DNA of 64,000 nt, taken from positions 124,001 to 188,000 of the forward strand of contig JAGWFS010000004.1 in the NCBI GenBank assembly GCA_028867785.1, written 5' to 3'. The notes under the pieces were generated by a model, which saw only the letters and a list, made by a program, of their open reading frames with translations, ran no database searches and was not told the DNA's origin. Origin of the DNA: Nitrososphaerota archaeon (GTDB lineage Archaea > Thermoproteota > Nitrososphaeria > Nitrososphaerales > Nitrosopumilaceae). Positions within the stretch are counted from its first letter, which is position 1. Every line of letters starts with the position of its first letter. The position numbers and the translations under genes are program-made. Shown here one piece after another: positions 43,826 to 51,692 of this stretch.

Positions 43826-43828
43826 AAC
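43721..43828 (+). repeat. 108-bp PEFG-CTERM repeat, copy 4
   Basis: Same as 40395-40502; also shares the downstream CACTCTACTTTTTCA with copies 1 and 2. Confidence 0.95.
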
Positions 43829-43948
43829 ACTCTACTTTTTCAAATCAACACACAAGAAAGCAAAGTACATCAGGCAGACACCATCTTACAAACATATCAC
43901 AGTACAATCTTACTTAGATTATTATACAACCAGAGGAAGAGTCAATTG

Positions 43949-44284
43949 ATGCATTTCGAATTTGAGGAATTCGAATCTCCGGAGGACATATTTGTATACA
44001 TGTCAACCATGGCGCCTCCAATGAAAAGCATGTTACCGATAAATTCCTACAGGGGATATATTTTTTCCATGATCCCTCTAAATCCCACAACAGGAGATTC
44101 TTATCTTATCATATACACCAAAGGCAAAATCGGCGAGAAACTGCTTGAATTTGACATGAACATGAAAAAATACAGACCAGTAGAGACAGCAGATAGGGCT
44201 GACAAGATATATTTTGTCGTACTTACGCCAAAAAGAAACACGATTGCTGACGCTGCAATAAAGGAATTAGAAAAATCTACATAG
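43949..44284 (+). CDS. Hypothetical small soluble protein
   Basis: 111 residues from ATG 43949; a TTG directly before it is in frame, but ATG with the purine-rich AGAGGAAGAG upstream is preferred. Acidic N-terminus (HFEFEEFESPEDIF), then alternating strands and a KKYRPVETADRADKIYFVVL segment. No family recognised. It overlaps the convergent radical SAM gene by 8 nt. Confidence 0.65.
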   Translation: MHFEFEEFESPEDIFVYMSTMAPPMKSMLPINSYRGYIFSMIPLNPTTGDSYLIIYTKGKIGEKLLEFDMNMKKYRPVETADRADKIYFVVLTPKRNTIADAAIKELEKST

Positions 44285-45842
44285 TATATGCAGGAGCATT
44301 AACAGACTTGCTTCTGGCATACTTTTCCATCATTTCTTCAGGAAGCTTGCCGTTGAACAGTTCCTTGCACAAGCCCCTCAGATAGCGCATTATTGCCCAC
44401 GTTCCGGCCTTTATCATACTGTACATCACCGGCTTCATAAGAGGTCCATATGTCTTGTTTCTAAGAATTATAGGAATGATATCATTAATCACTCGCAGGT
44501 TGTGTTCCCAGCATTTCCAGAACAGAGTAAACTGAGCCTCATTCAGGTTACCAAAATGCATCGAGTTTTTCTCGTTAAAGTCCTGATAGAGCAATGGAGC
44601 TACAATGCCCCTCATGTTCATGCGCTTGAAATCATCAATAAGGTCTATCGTATACTGCGTCTCATCAGGGGTTTCATCAGGCCAGCCTATGATCAGCGTT
44701 GCAGCTGGGAACCAGTGGTTCTGGTTCATTATCTTTGCTCCCTCTCGGACAACCCATCCCCATTCATCAGTTGAAAATGGTTTTGTCTTCACTCCAAGAT
44801 GTTTCTTGACCATCCTTGGTGCTACAGTTTCTATTCCAAGATTTGTTGCAAGCCATTTTTCATTGCTCATTCCGTTTATCTCGGATATATCATGGAATAA
44901 TTTTGGATCGGCACATACGGCAGAGAATGTCATGTGGGTAGTTCCGACAAATCTAGCGCCAAGCGACTTGAGTCCCTTCCACAATTCAGTTATTGCGTCA
45001 TAGTTTGGTCTAAACTCACGATTATCACATCCGTAGAGCAGCATTTCGTCTGAATGCAACCAGATAGAATCGAAACCATAGTCCAGATTGATTTTTGCTT
45101 CCTGCCGCAGTCTTTCAAGCGGTAGATCCTTCTTTGATCTTTTATTGACATCACAAAAGTCACAGCCCCTTCCGCATCCTCGCATGGCTTCAATAAGCGA
45201 GTTTACAGTAGGACCTTGAATCATCGGTATATTCTGAATATTTTTTACAAAACAATGCATCAACTCCGGGGCATCGCCTTTTTCCAGATCATTGAACAAG
45301 TCCAGTGCAAGCTCATCAGCCTCTCCTACTACAACGGTATCAAGGCCGTGAATCTTCATTCTTTCAGTTTTTGCAAGTTCCCATGCACCGTTTCCACCAA
45401 CGGCCACATGGAAATTGTATTTTTTCTTGAGCTGAATAATTTTAGCACACATTCTTTTGAATTTCATGGCAACATACGAGAGTTTTTCAGGAGACATGGT
45501 AGTAGTAACCGGAGCCATACCGAGCGGATCCATTACGTTTATTCCTACAACCTTGGTATCCGGTCCTATACATTTTTCAAGATAATCAGGATTTGCAATA
45601 AAGACCTCGTCGCGCTTGTAACCTTGCAACAGCGAAGCTTCTACTCTGCGCAAACCAACTTGAGCTACTTTTGCCTCGCCAGTAACTACATTGGTCTCTA
45701 CTGGAGGACAAAACACCTTGTCAAAAACCCATTCTGGAATAACCTCATAGGGACCGCATGCGATAAAGCCATAGAGAAAGTTTCCACGATAATTAGTCAT
45801 CAGGCTACGATCTGCGGTGAGAACTATTCTCTTGCCTGCCAT
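44277..45842 (-). CDS. Radical SAM protein with B12-binding-like N-terminal domain
   Basis: 521 residues. The 4Fe-4S motif is CGRGCDFC near residue 225, after MRG. Before it, residues about 95-200 have the Rossmann-like pattern of B12-binding radical SAM enzymes (VVGINVMDPLG, VAVGGNGAWE, TVVVGEADE), without a clear DxHxxG cobalamin-histidine motif. The C-terminal 100 residues are helical and basic. B12-type radical SAM enzymes in archaea include tetraether lipid (Tes/Grs) and tRNA-modifying enzymes; this one resembles them only in general outline. ATG at 45842. Confidence 0.82.
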   Translation of the reverse strand: MAGKRIVLTADRSLMTNYRGNFLYGFIACGPYEVIPEWVFDKVFCPPVETNVVTGEAKVAQVGLRRVEASLLQGYKRDEVFIANPDYLEKCIGPDTKVVGINVMDPLGMAPVTTTMSPEKLSYVAMKFKRMCAKIIQLKKKYNFHVAVGGNGAWELAKTERMKIHGLDTVVVGEADELALDLFNDLEKGDAPELMHCFVKNIQNIPMIQGPTVNSLIEAMRGCGRGCDFCDVNKRSKKDLPLERLRQEAKINLDYGFDSIWLHSDEMLLYGCDNREFRPNYDAITELWKGLKSLGARFVGTTHMTFSAVCADPKLFHDISEINGMSNEKWLATNLGIETVAPRMVKKHLGVKTKPFSTDEWGWVVREGAKIMNQNHWFPAATLIIGWPDETPDETQYTIDLIDDFKRMNMRGIVAPLLYQDFNEKNSMHFGNLNEAQFTLFWKCWEHNLRVINDIIPIILRNKTYGPLMKPVMYSMIKAGTWAIMRYLRGLCKELFNGKLPEEMMEKYARSKSVNAPAYTM

Positions 45843-45915
45843 TCTTCTAGTTCTTTTTTACTACGATATAAATCGTTTACCACATAGTCGCGTTTTGAGA
45901 AAATTCCACTTTTGA

Positions 45916-45924
45916 CATATAAAT
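45916..45924 (+). promoter_or_regulatory. TATA box of the VIT1/CCC1 gene
   Basis: CATATAAAT lies 24-32 nt before the ATG at 45948 and overlaps the region of an upstream in-frame TTG (45912), which therefore cannot be the start. Confidence 0.6.
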
Positions 45925-45947
45925 TGGCGATATACAATCTACAGCAT

Positions 45948-46667
45948 ATGGGCATATCAGAACCAAGACATGTTGAGAGACACCAGAAAGAGAGTAGCTC
46001 GATAAGGGACTTTGTATTTGGTTTTGGGGACGGGATAAACACATCGTTGGGGCTTGTGGCAGGGGTTGGAGGAGCTGATCAGGCCTCAAGTGTAATCATA
46101 TTGGCTGCAATAGTAGCAATGTTTACCGGTGCAAAAGCAATGGCAGTCCAGAATTATTTGGCAGTAAGATCACAGAGGCAAATACTACAATCTGAGATTG
46201 AACGAGAAAAATGGGAGATGGAAAACGTCCCAGAAGCAGAAAGGTCTGAAATAAGGGAGATTTACAAAGCAAAGGGATTTTCTGGAACCGAGCTTGAAAA
46301 CATAGTTAGCAGGATTACTTCGGATAAAAAAGTATGGCTTGACACTATGCTTGCAGAAGAATTGAAAATGAATATGGAAATAGTAGGCAGCCCGCTGAAG
46401 AGCGCATTCCGCATGTTTGGCGCGTTTCTGGTAGGAGGCATTTTGCCAATAATCCCATATTTCTTTTCAAGCGGATACGAACCGCTAGCAATAGCTGTTG
46501 GTACAAGCCTGTCTGCATCATTTGTTATTGGGGCAATCAAGTCGAAGATGGCAAATTTGAACATAGTGTGGGGCGGATTTGAAATGGCAGGACTTGGTAC
46601 CGGTATTGCGCTGATAGGATATGGAATAGGTTCGGAGCTAGGCCACATCGGCATAATCAAGACATAG
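45948..46667 (+). CDS. VIT1/CCC1-family metal transporter
   Basis: 239 residues from ATG 45948. The family start RDFVFGFGDGINTSLGLVAGV is at TM1, followed by the cytoplasmic metal-binding helical domain (EREKWEMENVPEAERSEIREIY region, residues about 80-140) rich in Glu, and three further TM helices. The family moves Fe2+ or Mn2+ out of the cytosol, by proton exchange in plant VIT1. A TTG 36 nt upstream is in frame but lies in the TATA box. The 3' end overlaps larB on the other strand by 11 nt. Confidence 0.92.
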   Translation: MGISEPRHVERHQKESSSIRDFVFGFGDGINTSLGLVAGVGGADQASSVIILAAIVAMFTGAKAMAVQNYLAVRSQRQILQSEIEREKWEMENVPEAERSEIREIYKAKGFSGTELENIVSRITSDKKVWLDTMLAEELKMNMEIVGSPLKSAFRMFGAFLVGGILPIIPYFFSSGYEPLAIAVGTSLSASFVIGAIKSKMANLNIVWGGFEMAGLGTGIALIGYGIGSELGHIGIIKT

Positions 46668-47439
46668 TTTTACTCATGGCAATTCTATTTGCAACGTTTG
46701 CTGCAAAAGCTCCTGCGCCTATCCCGTTATCTATATTCACAACAGAAAGCCCCAGTGTGCAGCTTTGGAGCATTGAGGCAAGTGCAGCAACGCCTTTTGC
46801 CCCATACCCGTACCCCACAGATGACGGAACTCCAATCACCGGTATGTCAACTAGTGACGAGACAACAGATGCAAGCGCGCCTTCCATTCCGGCTACAACA
46901 ATAATTACGTCCACTTCTTCGCTTATCATTTTCTTAATTATTGGAAAGACCCTGTGCAGACCTGCTATGCCTACATCGTAGCTTGTGATGCATTTACAGC
47001 CCATTGCCTCACACATTAGTCTGGCCTCCTCTGCCACGCCGATATCAGAAGTGCCAGCTGTCAATACTCCTATCTTGCCACCTGATGACGGCAATTTCTT
47101 ATAGAATAGAATAGACGTGGTATTTCTTCCTACATGTATCTTGAGTTTATTTTTTTTAGAAAAAGAGACAATTTTTTTGTAATGGTCTTTGTTAATTCTT
47201 GAAGCTAGTACACAGTCTGATCTAGCCATCGTTACAAGCACTATCTTTTTCAGATCTGCAAGTTGCTTGCTTTGGGCAAATACCACTTCTGGAACTCCCC
47301 TTCGGATCTTTCTTCCTACATCAAATTTTGCAAAGTCTTCTATTTTTTCTACGGAATGAAGGGAGAGCAGTTTTTTCGCCTTGGCTGTGCTAATCTTTCC
47401 CAGTTCAAGCGATTTGAGTATCTCTAAAAGTTCCAACAA
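46657..47439 (-). CDS. larB: Pyridinium-3,5-biscarboxylic acid mononucleotide synthase LarB
   Basis: 260 residues. The C-terminal half is a PurE-like carboxylase domain: LTAGTSDIGVAEEARL, VGIAGLHR, VVAGMEGALASVVSSLVDIPVIGVPSSVGYG in shorter pieces, as in LarB. It carboxylates and hydrolyses nicotinic acid adenine dinucleotide, the first step of the nickel-pincer cofactor. It follows mdh (33-nt gap) on the minus strand and is divergent from larC-larE. Confidence 0.93.
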   Translation of the reverse strand: MLELLEILKSLELGKISTAKAKKLLSLHSVEKIEDFAKFDVGRKIRRGVPEVVFAQSKQLADLKKIVLVTMARSDCVLASRINKDHYKKIVSFSKKNKLKIHVGRNTTSILFYKKLPSSGGKIGVLTAGTSDIGVAEEARLMCEAMGCKCITSYDVGIAGLHRVFPIIKKMISEEVDVIIVVAGMEGALASVVSSLVDIPVIGVPSSVGYGYGAKGVAALASMLQSCTLGLSVVNIDNGIGAGAFAANVANRIAMSKTMS

Positions 47440-47472
47440 TATTCATGTTTGCTTGTGGGGTTAAAAATTTGA

Positions 47473-48387
47473 TCAGAGTTCAAGGCCAGAAATGGCGGTT
47501 TTGACGCTTTCTACCCCATTCTTGAACCATTCCTTTTCACTAGAATCTAGATCCAGTTCTATGACTTTTTCTACGCCATTTTTGCCAAGTACTGCAGGAA
47601 CCCCGATTGAAACATCAGAATATCCATATTCTCCGTCAAGATAAGTCGCTACAGGTATGACCTGCTTTGTATCCCTCACTACTGCTTCAACAATTGCAGA
47701 AATTGCATTTCCCGGTGCGTGAACGGTAGCCCCTTTGAGTTCAATTACTTTTGCTGCAACCTGTCTTGTATTTTGCACAAGTTCATCAGTTTTCTGCTTT
47801 GGCAACAACGAAGTAAGAGGAACTCCTGAGACTGTGGAATATCTAGGTAGAGGCAACATGTTCTCTCCATGTTCCCCTATGACCAAACCACGAATTGAGT
47901 TACGAGAATAGCCTGTAGACTCGTGAATAAACTGGACAAATCTTGACAAGTCAAGCATGTTACCCATTCCAAATACCCTATTTTTTTGAAATCCTGAGAC
48001 TTTGTATGTGAGATACGCCATTGGATCCAGAGGGTTTGTCACTGGAATTATCATGGTATCTTTTGCAAATTTCTTTATGTTTTCCACCACGCCTTTTACA
48101 ATTGACGTATTAATTTTCAGCAGATCCATTCTTGTCATTCCTGGTTTTCTTCCTGAACCGGCTACAACGACCACTATGTCTGATCCTTTCATCTCAGAGT
48201 AATCATTTGAGCCTCGGATGTTCACATCTATTCCCTTTTCAGACAACATATGGTTGAGGTCCATGGCTTCTCCTTGCGGAAGACCTTGTACCACATCAAG
48301 TAGAAGAATTTCATCGGTCACTTTACGTAGTGCAGTGAAAAGTGCAGCTGCTCCTCCCACCTTGCCAGAACCGATAATTGTGATCAC
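47473..48387 (-). CDS. mdh: Malate dehydrogenase (LDH/MDH family)
   Basis: 304 residues. The NAD-binding motif [10 protein letters not shown] begins at residue 6, the substrate loop is [11 protein letters not shown] (Arg residues for the second carboxylate of malate), TNPLD at about 118 and the catalytic His in GEHGEN near 168. Interconverts malate and oxaloacetate. Placement in front of larB, in the same direction, is unexpected; it may only share the promoter. Confidence 0.92.
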   Translation of the reverse strand: MITIIGSGKVGGAAALFTALRKVTDEILLLDVVQGLPQGEAMDLNHMLSEKGIDVNIRGSNDYSEMKGSDIVVVVAGSGRKPGMTRMDLLKINTSIVKGVVENIKKFAKDTMIIPVTNPLDPMAYLTYKVSGFQKNRVFGMGNMLDLSRFVQFIHESTGYSRNSIRGLVIGEHGENMLPLPRYSTVSGVPLTSLLPKQKTDELVQNTRQVAAKVIELKGATVHAPGNAISAIVEAVVRDTKQVIPVATYLDGEYGYSDVSIGVPAVLGKNGVEKVIELDLDSSEKEWFKNGVESVKTAISGLEL

Positions 48388-48448
48388 AGTGTGGCCTCCA
48401 TTTATTCACTAATTAAATCTCACTATTTTTTCAAGATCAACACAAAAA

Positions 48449-48497
48449 AACTGCTTACAATAAAATTATAATTTATATGCATTCACAACTGCTTACA
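48449..48497. promoter_or_regulatory. Divergent mdh/larC promoter with 11-bp direct repeat
   Basis: AACTGCTTACA occurs at 48449-48459 and 48487-48497, 38 bp apart, one on each side of the plus-strand TATA-like AATTATAATTTATATG (48464-48479) that precedes the larC ATG (48503). The two copies suggest binding of one regulator to both faces of the larC TATA box. Confidence 0.5.
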
Positions 48498-48502
48498 GGA
48501 TC

Positions 48503-49732
48503 ATGGTCCTTGTGATTGATGCGCAGGTAGCAGGCATTTCTGGTGACATGTTGCTTTCTGCTCTTGTAAACATGGGAGCCAACAAATCTAAAATCATAGA
48601 CGGAGTACACATGGCAGAAAATTATCTCAAGGGTTCCAAGATTCAGAATATGGATTTTGAAAAAGTAACAAAGCATGGAACCGAAGCCACTAGATTGTCT
48701 TTAGACATAAAGGAAGAACACCATGAAAGGAGGGGAATCGATATTCAAGATTGCATACTACAGACATCAGACAAAATAGGACTGTCTGAAAAAGCAAAAG
48801 TCTTTTCAAAAGAGAGCATCAGATCCCTAATCAGAGCAGAATCCAGAATTCATGGGGAGCCTGTAGAGTCTGTTCACTTCCACGAGGCATCAAGCATAGA
48901 CACTGTAGTGGACATCATTGGCTCAGCAATAGCTCTTGATGACTTGGGGTTTTTCTCTGAGGAGACCATCTCCACACATGTTGCAGTGGGAGGAGGAACT
49001 TTGGACTTTTCACATGGCACTACATCAAATCCTGCAAGCGCAATCTTGGAAATATTTCGCAATTCTGACATAGCAATTAGCGGGGGCAGAATCAGGGAGG
49101 AGCTAACCACGCCTACGGGGGCAAGTTTGCTAGTCAATCTTGCAAAGAGATGTTCAGAGTTTTACCCCGCAATGAAAGTCAAATCAATTGGATATGGTGC
49201 AGGTAGCAAAGACTTTGAGGGATTTCCAAATGTGCTCAAAATAGTCAGGGGGGAGAGCATTGACAAGTGGGAGCAAGACTCGGTTCAGATCATTGAGACA
49301 AACGTTGACGATGTTTCAGGAGAAGCGATAGGACACATGGTTGACAAATTGATTTCAAATGGGGCAAGGGATGTCACTGTAACCCCAGCCATTACAAAAA
49401 AGGGCAGGCCGACCAGTATCATCTCTGTCATATGCGATTCCTCAAATCTCAATGACATGATTAGCACAATCATCTCAGAGACCGGCACTCTTGGTGTAAG
49501 GGTCAGAACATCGAATCGCTATGTTGTTCCAAGATCTACTGTCTCAGTACCAATTACAATACATGGTAAGAATTTTACCGTTCAATGCAAAGTGGCAAAA
49601 AATAACGAAGGAACAAGCTTCAAGGTAGAAGCAGACAACATCAAACTGGTTTCAGAAACACTTGGAATCTCCTTCAGGGATGCAAACGTATTGATTATTA
49701 CTGAAGTAAGACAAAAGTTACACCTGAAATGA
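48503..49732 (+). CDS. larC: Nickel insertion protein LarC
   Basis: 409 residues, one continuous LarC rather than the LarC1/LarC2 frameshift form of Lactobacillus. Seen: GISGDM at residues 11-16, VHFHEASSIDTVVDIIG near 126-143, and the C-terminal ferredoxin-like half with ETNVDDVSGEAIGHM. It inserts nickel into the bis-thiocarboxylate pyridinium nucleotide with CTP. It overlaps the larE start by 4 nt. Confidence 0.94.
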   Translation: MVLVIDAQVAGISGDMLLSALVNMGANKSKIIDGVHMAENYLKGSKIQNMDFEKVTKHGTEATRLSLDIKEEHHERRGIDIQDCILQTSDKIGLSEKAKVFSKESIRSLIRAESRIHGEPVESVHFHEASSIDTVVDIIGSAIALDDLGFFSEETISTHVAVGGGTLDFSHGTTSNPASAILEIFRNSDIAISGGRIREELTTPTGASLLVNLAKRCSEFYPAMKVKSIGYGAGSKDFEGFPNVLKIVRGESIDKWEQDSVQIIETNVDDVSGEAIGHMVDKLISNGARDVTVTPAITKKGRPTSIISVICDSSNLNDMISTIISETGTLGVRVRTSNRYVVPRSTVSVPITIHGKNFTVQCKVAKNNEGTSFKVEADNIKLVSETLGISFRDANVLIITEVRQKLHLK

Positions 49733-50529
49733 ACAAATTAGAATCTCTGGTCAGATGGTTTGACGGTAAGAACAAGGTCATAGTAGCATTATCAGGCGGT
49801 GTCGATAGCGCATTGGTAGCATATGCAGCACACAAATCGCTTGGAGATCTGGCAGTAGCTGTTACTGCAGATTATAAGACTCTGGCCCTAGAAGAATTGA
49901 ATTCTGCAAAGAAGATCTGCTCTGAGATTGGAATAAGACACATCATAACGGAATACAACGAACTTGAAAATCCAGATTTTGTCAAAAATGACAAGAATAG
50001 ATGCTTTCATTGCAGGACACAGTTAGCTGCTCATCTAACAGAACTATCAAAAAATCTCGGCGTTGATACAATAGTAGACGGAACCAACCTAGACGACCTT
50101 GGAGAATACCGACCTGGAATAGCTGCATTACGAGAAAACGGTGTTCGCAGCCCTCTAGTAGAGGCAGGTCTGACCAAGACAGAAGTAAGGGAATTTGCAA
50201 GAGAATCAGGCCTTTCAGTTTACGACAGACCATCAAATTCATGCCTTGCATCACGCATCCCATGGGGCCATGAGGTTACAGCAGAGAAACTGGCAAGAAT
50301 AGAAAAGAGTGAGAACATAGTGAAGCATCTTTTTGGTGCAAAACAGGTCAGAGTACGGGATTTTGGAACAAAGGCAAGAATCGAGGTGGGACAAAATGAG
50401 ACATACTTGCTCACAGATTTGCAAAAGATTTCCATATTGACTGAGCGTCTAAAGGAACTTGGGTTTGAATCTATAATGATAGACCCCGAAGGATACCGTC
50501 CCGGCAAGCTAAATGTGATAGTGGATTGA
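49729..50529 (+). CDS. larE: Pyridinium dinucleotide sulfur transferase LarE
   Basis: 266 residues. PP-loop ATPase motif SGGVDS at residues 22-27. Three cysteines stand out: C92 and C95 (CFHC) and C172 (SCLASR). LarE from Lactobacillus uses the last one and sacrifices its sulfur; the CxxC plus Cys arrangement is the type proposed to hold a 4Fe-4S cluster and recycle sulfur catalytically. Starts 4 nt before the larC stop and overlaps the next gene by 4 nt. Confidence 0.94.
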   Translation: MNKLESLVRWFDGKNKVIVALSGGVDSALVAYAAHKSLGDLAVAVTADYKTLALEELNSAKKICSEIGIRHIITEYNELENPDFVKNDKNRCFHCRTQLAAHLTELSKNLGVDTIVDGTNLDDLGEYRPGIAALRENGVRSPLVEAGLTKTEVREFARESGLSVYDRPSNSCLASRIPWGHEVTAEKLARIEKSENIVKHLFGAKQVRVRDFGTKARIEVGQNETYLLTDLQKISILTERLKELGFESIMIDPEGYRPGKLNVIVD

Positions 50530-51683
50530 TCTACCTAGACAACGCGGCATCGACTCCTGTTCATCAAAAGGTAGTAGACGAAATGATTCCGTACTTTGGG
50601 GAACAGTATGGAAATCCATCGTCCATACACAAGCTTGGCAGGGCTGCCAATACTGCTATTCAAAATTCCAGAAAAAGAATAGCAGAATTGATCAGTGCAG
50701 ACAGCAAAGAAATTCTTTTGACATCTGGCGGTACAGAATCAAACAATACTGCAATTTACGGAGTGGCATCAGAAGGGAAAGGCAGGCATATCATAACATC
50801 GTCCATAGAACACGATGCAATACTAGAACCCTGCAAGCGCCTTGAAAAAGAGGGATACAAAATATCATACCTTCCAGTGGATAAGCACGGTCTTGTGGAT
50901 GTAAATGACGTACAAAAGGAGATTTCGCATGATACGTGTCTTATTACCATAATGTTTGCAAATAATGAAGTTGGAACAGTTCAGCCAATAAAAGAGATTG
51001 CGTACATGGCACACAAAAATAACATAATTTTTCATACAGATGCAGTACAGGCAGTTGGCAAGATTCCAATCAATGTCAATGACATTGGAATCGACTTGCT
51101 TTCCATATCCTCACACAAAATAAACGGCCCAAAAGGAGTCGGTGCGCTGTACATAAGAAAGGGAATTAGTGTGGCTCCTCTCATACTTGGAGGCGGGCAG
51201 GAAAACGGGCTGAGATCTGGCACTGAAAATGTTGCAAGCATCGTAGGATTTGGAATGGCATGCAAGTTAGCAAAGGAGAACATGGGGCAGAACACCGTAC
51301 ATTTCAAGAGTCTGACTTCTAAGCTGACTGCAAGAATTCTGTCTGAGATACCACAAACTAATCTTAATGGACATCTTGAAAAGAGGATTCCAAATAATGC
51401 ACACTTTACGTTTCTCGGGGTCAATGGGGAGGACTTGATAATCAAACTTGACGAAAATAAAATTGCAGCATCCACAGGTTCTGCGTGCTCAGTACGAATC
51501 CAAAAAGCATCGCATGTACTTAGGGCAATGGGTTTTTCACATGAACAGATAACTGGTTCGCTTCGTTTGACCGTTGGAACCACAAACACGGAAGAAGAGA
51601 TGAATCAGACTGTGGACATACTGAAAAAAGTAGTACAGGAATTACGCGCAGTATCACCCTACAAATCAAAATACAACTTCTAA
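50526..51683 (+). CDS. Cysteine desulfurase (IscS/NifS class V aminotransferase)
   Basis: 385 residues. PLP-lysine is K198 in SSHKINGPKG; the active-site loop STGSACS holds the sulfur-accepting Cys near residue 320. MIYLDNAASTPV is the usual N-terminus. It releases sulfur from cysteine as a persulfide. TTG start at 50526 overlaps the larE stop (TTGA), so it is in the larC-larE transcript and is a reasonable sulfur source for LarE. Confidence 0.93.
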   Translation: MIYLDNAASTPVHQKVVDEMIPYFGEQYGNPSSIHKLGRAANTAIQNSRKRIAELISADSKEILLTSGGTESNNTAIYGVASEGKGRHIITSSIEHDAILEPCKRLEKEGYKISYLPVDKHGLVDVNDVQKEISHDTCLITIMFANNEVGTVQPIKEIAYMAHKNNIIFHTDAVQAVGKIPINVNDIGIDLLSISSHKINGPKGVGALYIRKGISVAPLILGGGQENGLRSGTENVASIVGFGMACKLAKENMGQNTVHFKSLTSKLTARILSEIPQTNLNGHLEKRIPNNAHFTFLGVNGEDLIIKLDENKIAASTGSACSVRIQKASHVLRAMGFSHEQITGSLRLTVGTTNTEEEMNQTVDILKKVVQELRAVSPYKSKYNF

Positions 51684-51692
51684 GCTATTGGC

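Noticed and set aside
39849-43828. PEFG-array repeats as a transposon or CRISPR
   Set aside because: No transposase, terminal inverted repeats or regular short spacers; repeats coincide with gene starts and ends, so gene duplication or conversion explains them.
43960-43990. GAATTCGAATCTCC resembling a tRNA T-loop
   Set aside because: No matching acceptor or anticodon arms; it lies in the coding start of the 43949 gene.
45216-45887. Plus-strand frame of 223 codons
   Set aside because: Fully antisense to the radical SAM gene; composition and absence of any motif mark it as a shadow.
45912-45947. TTG at 45912 as start of the VIT1/CCC1 gene
   Set aside because: It falls in the likely TATA box; the ATG at 45948 is 25 nt downstream and gives the usual N-terminus.
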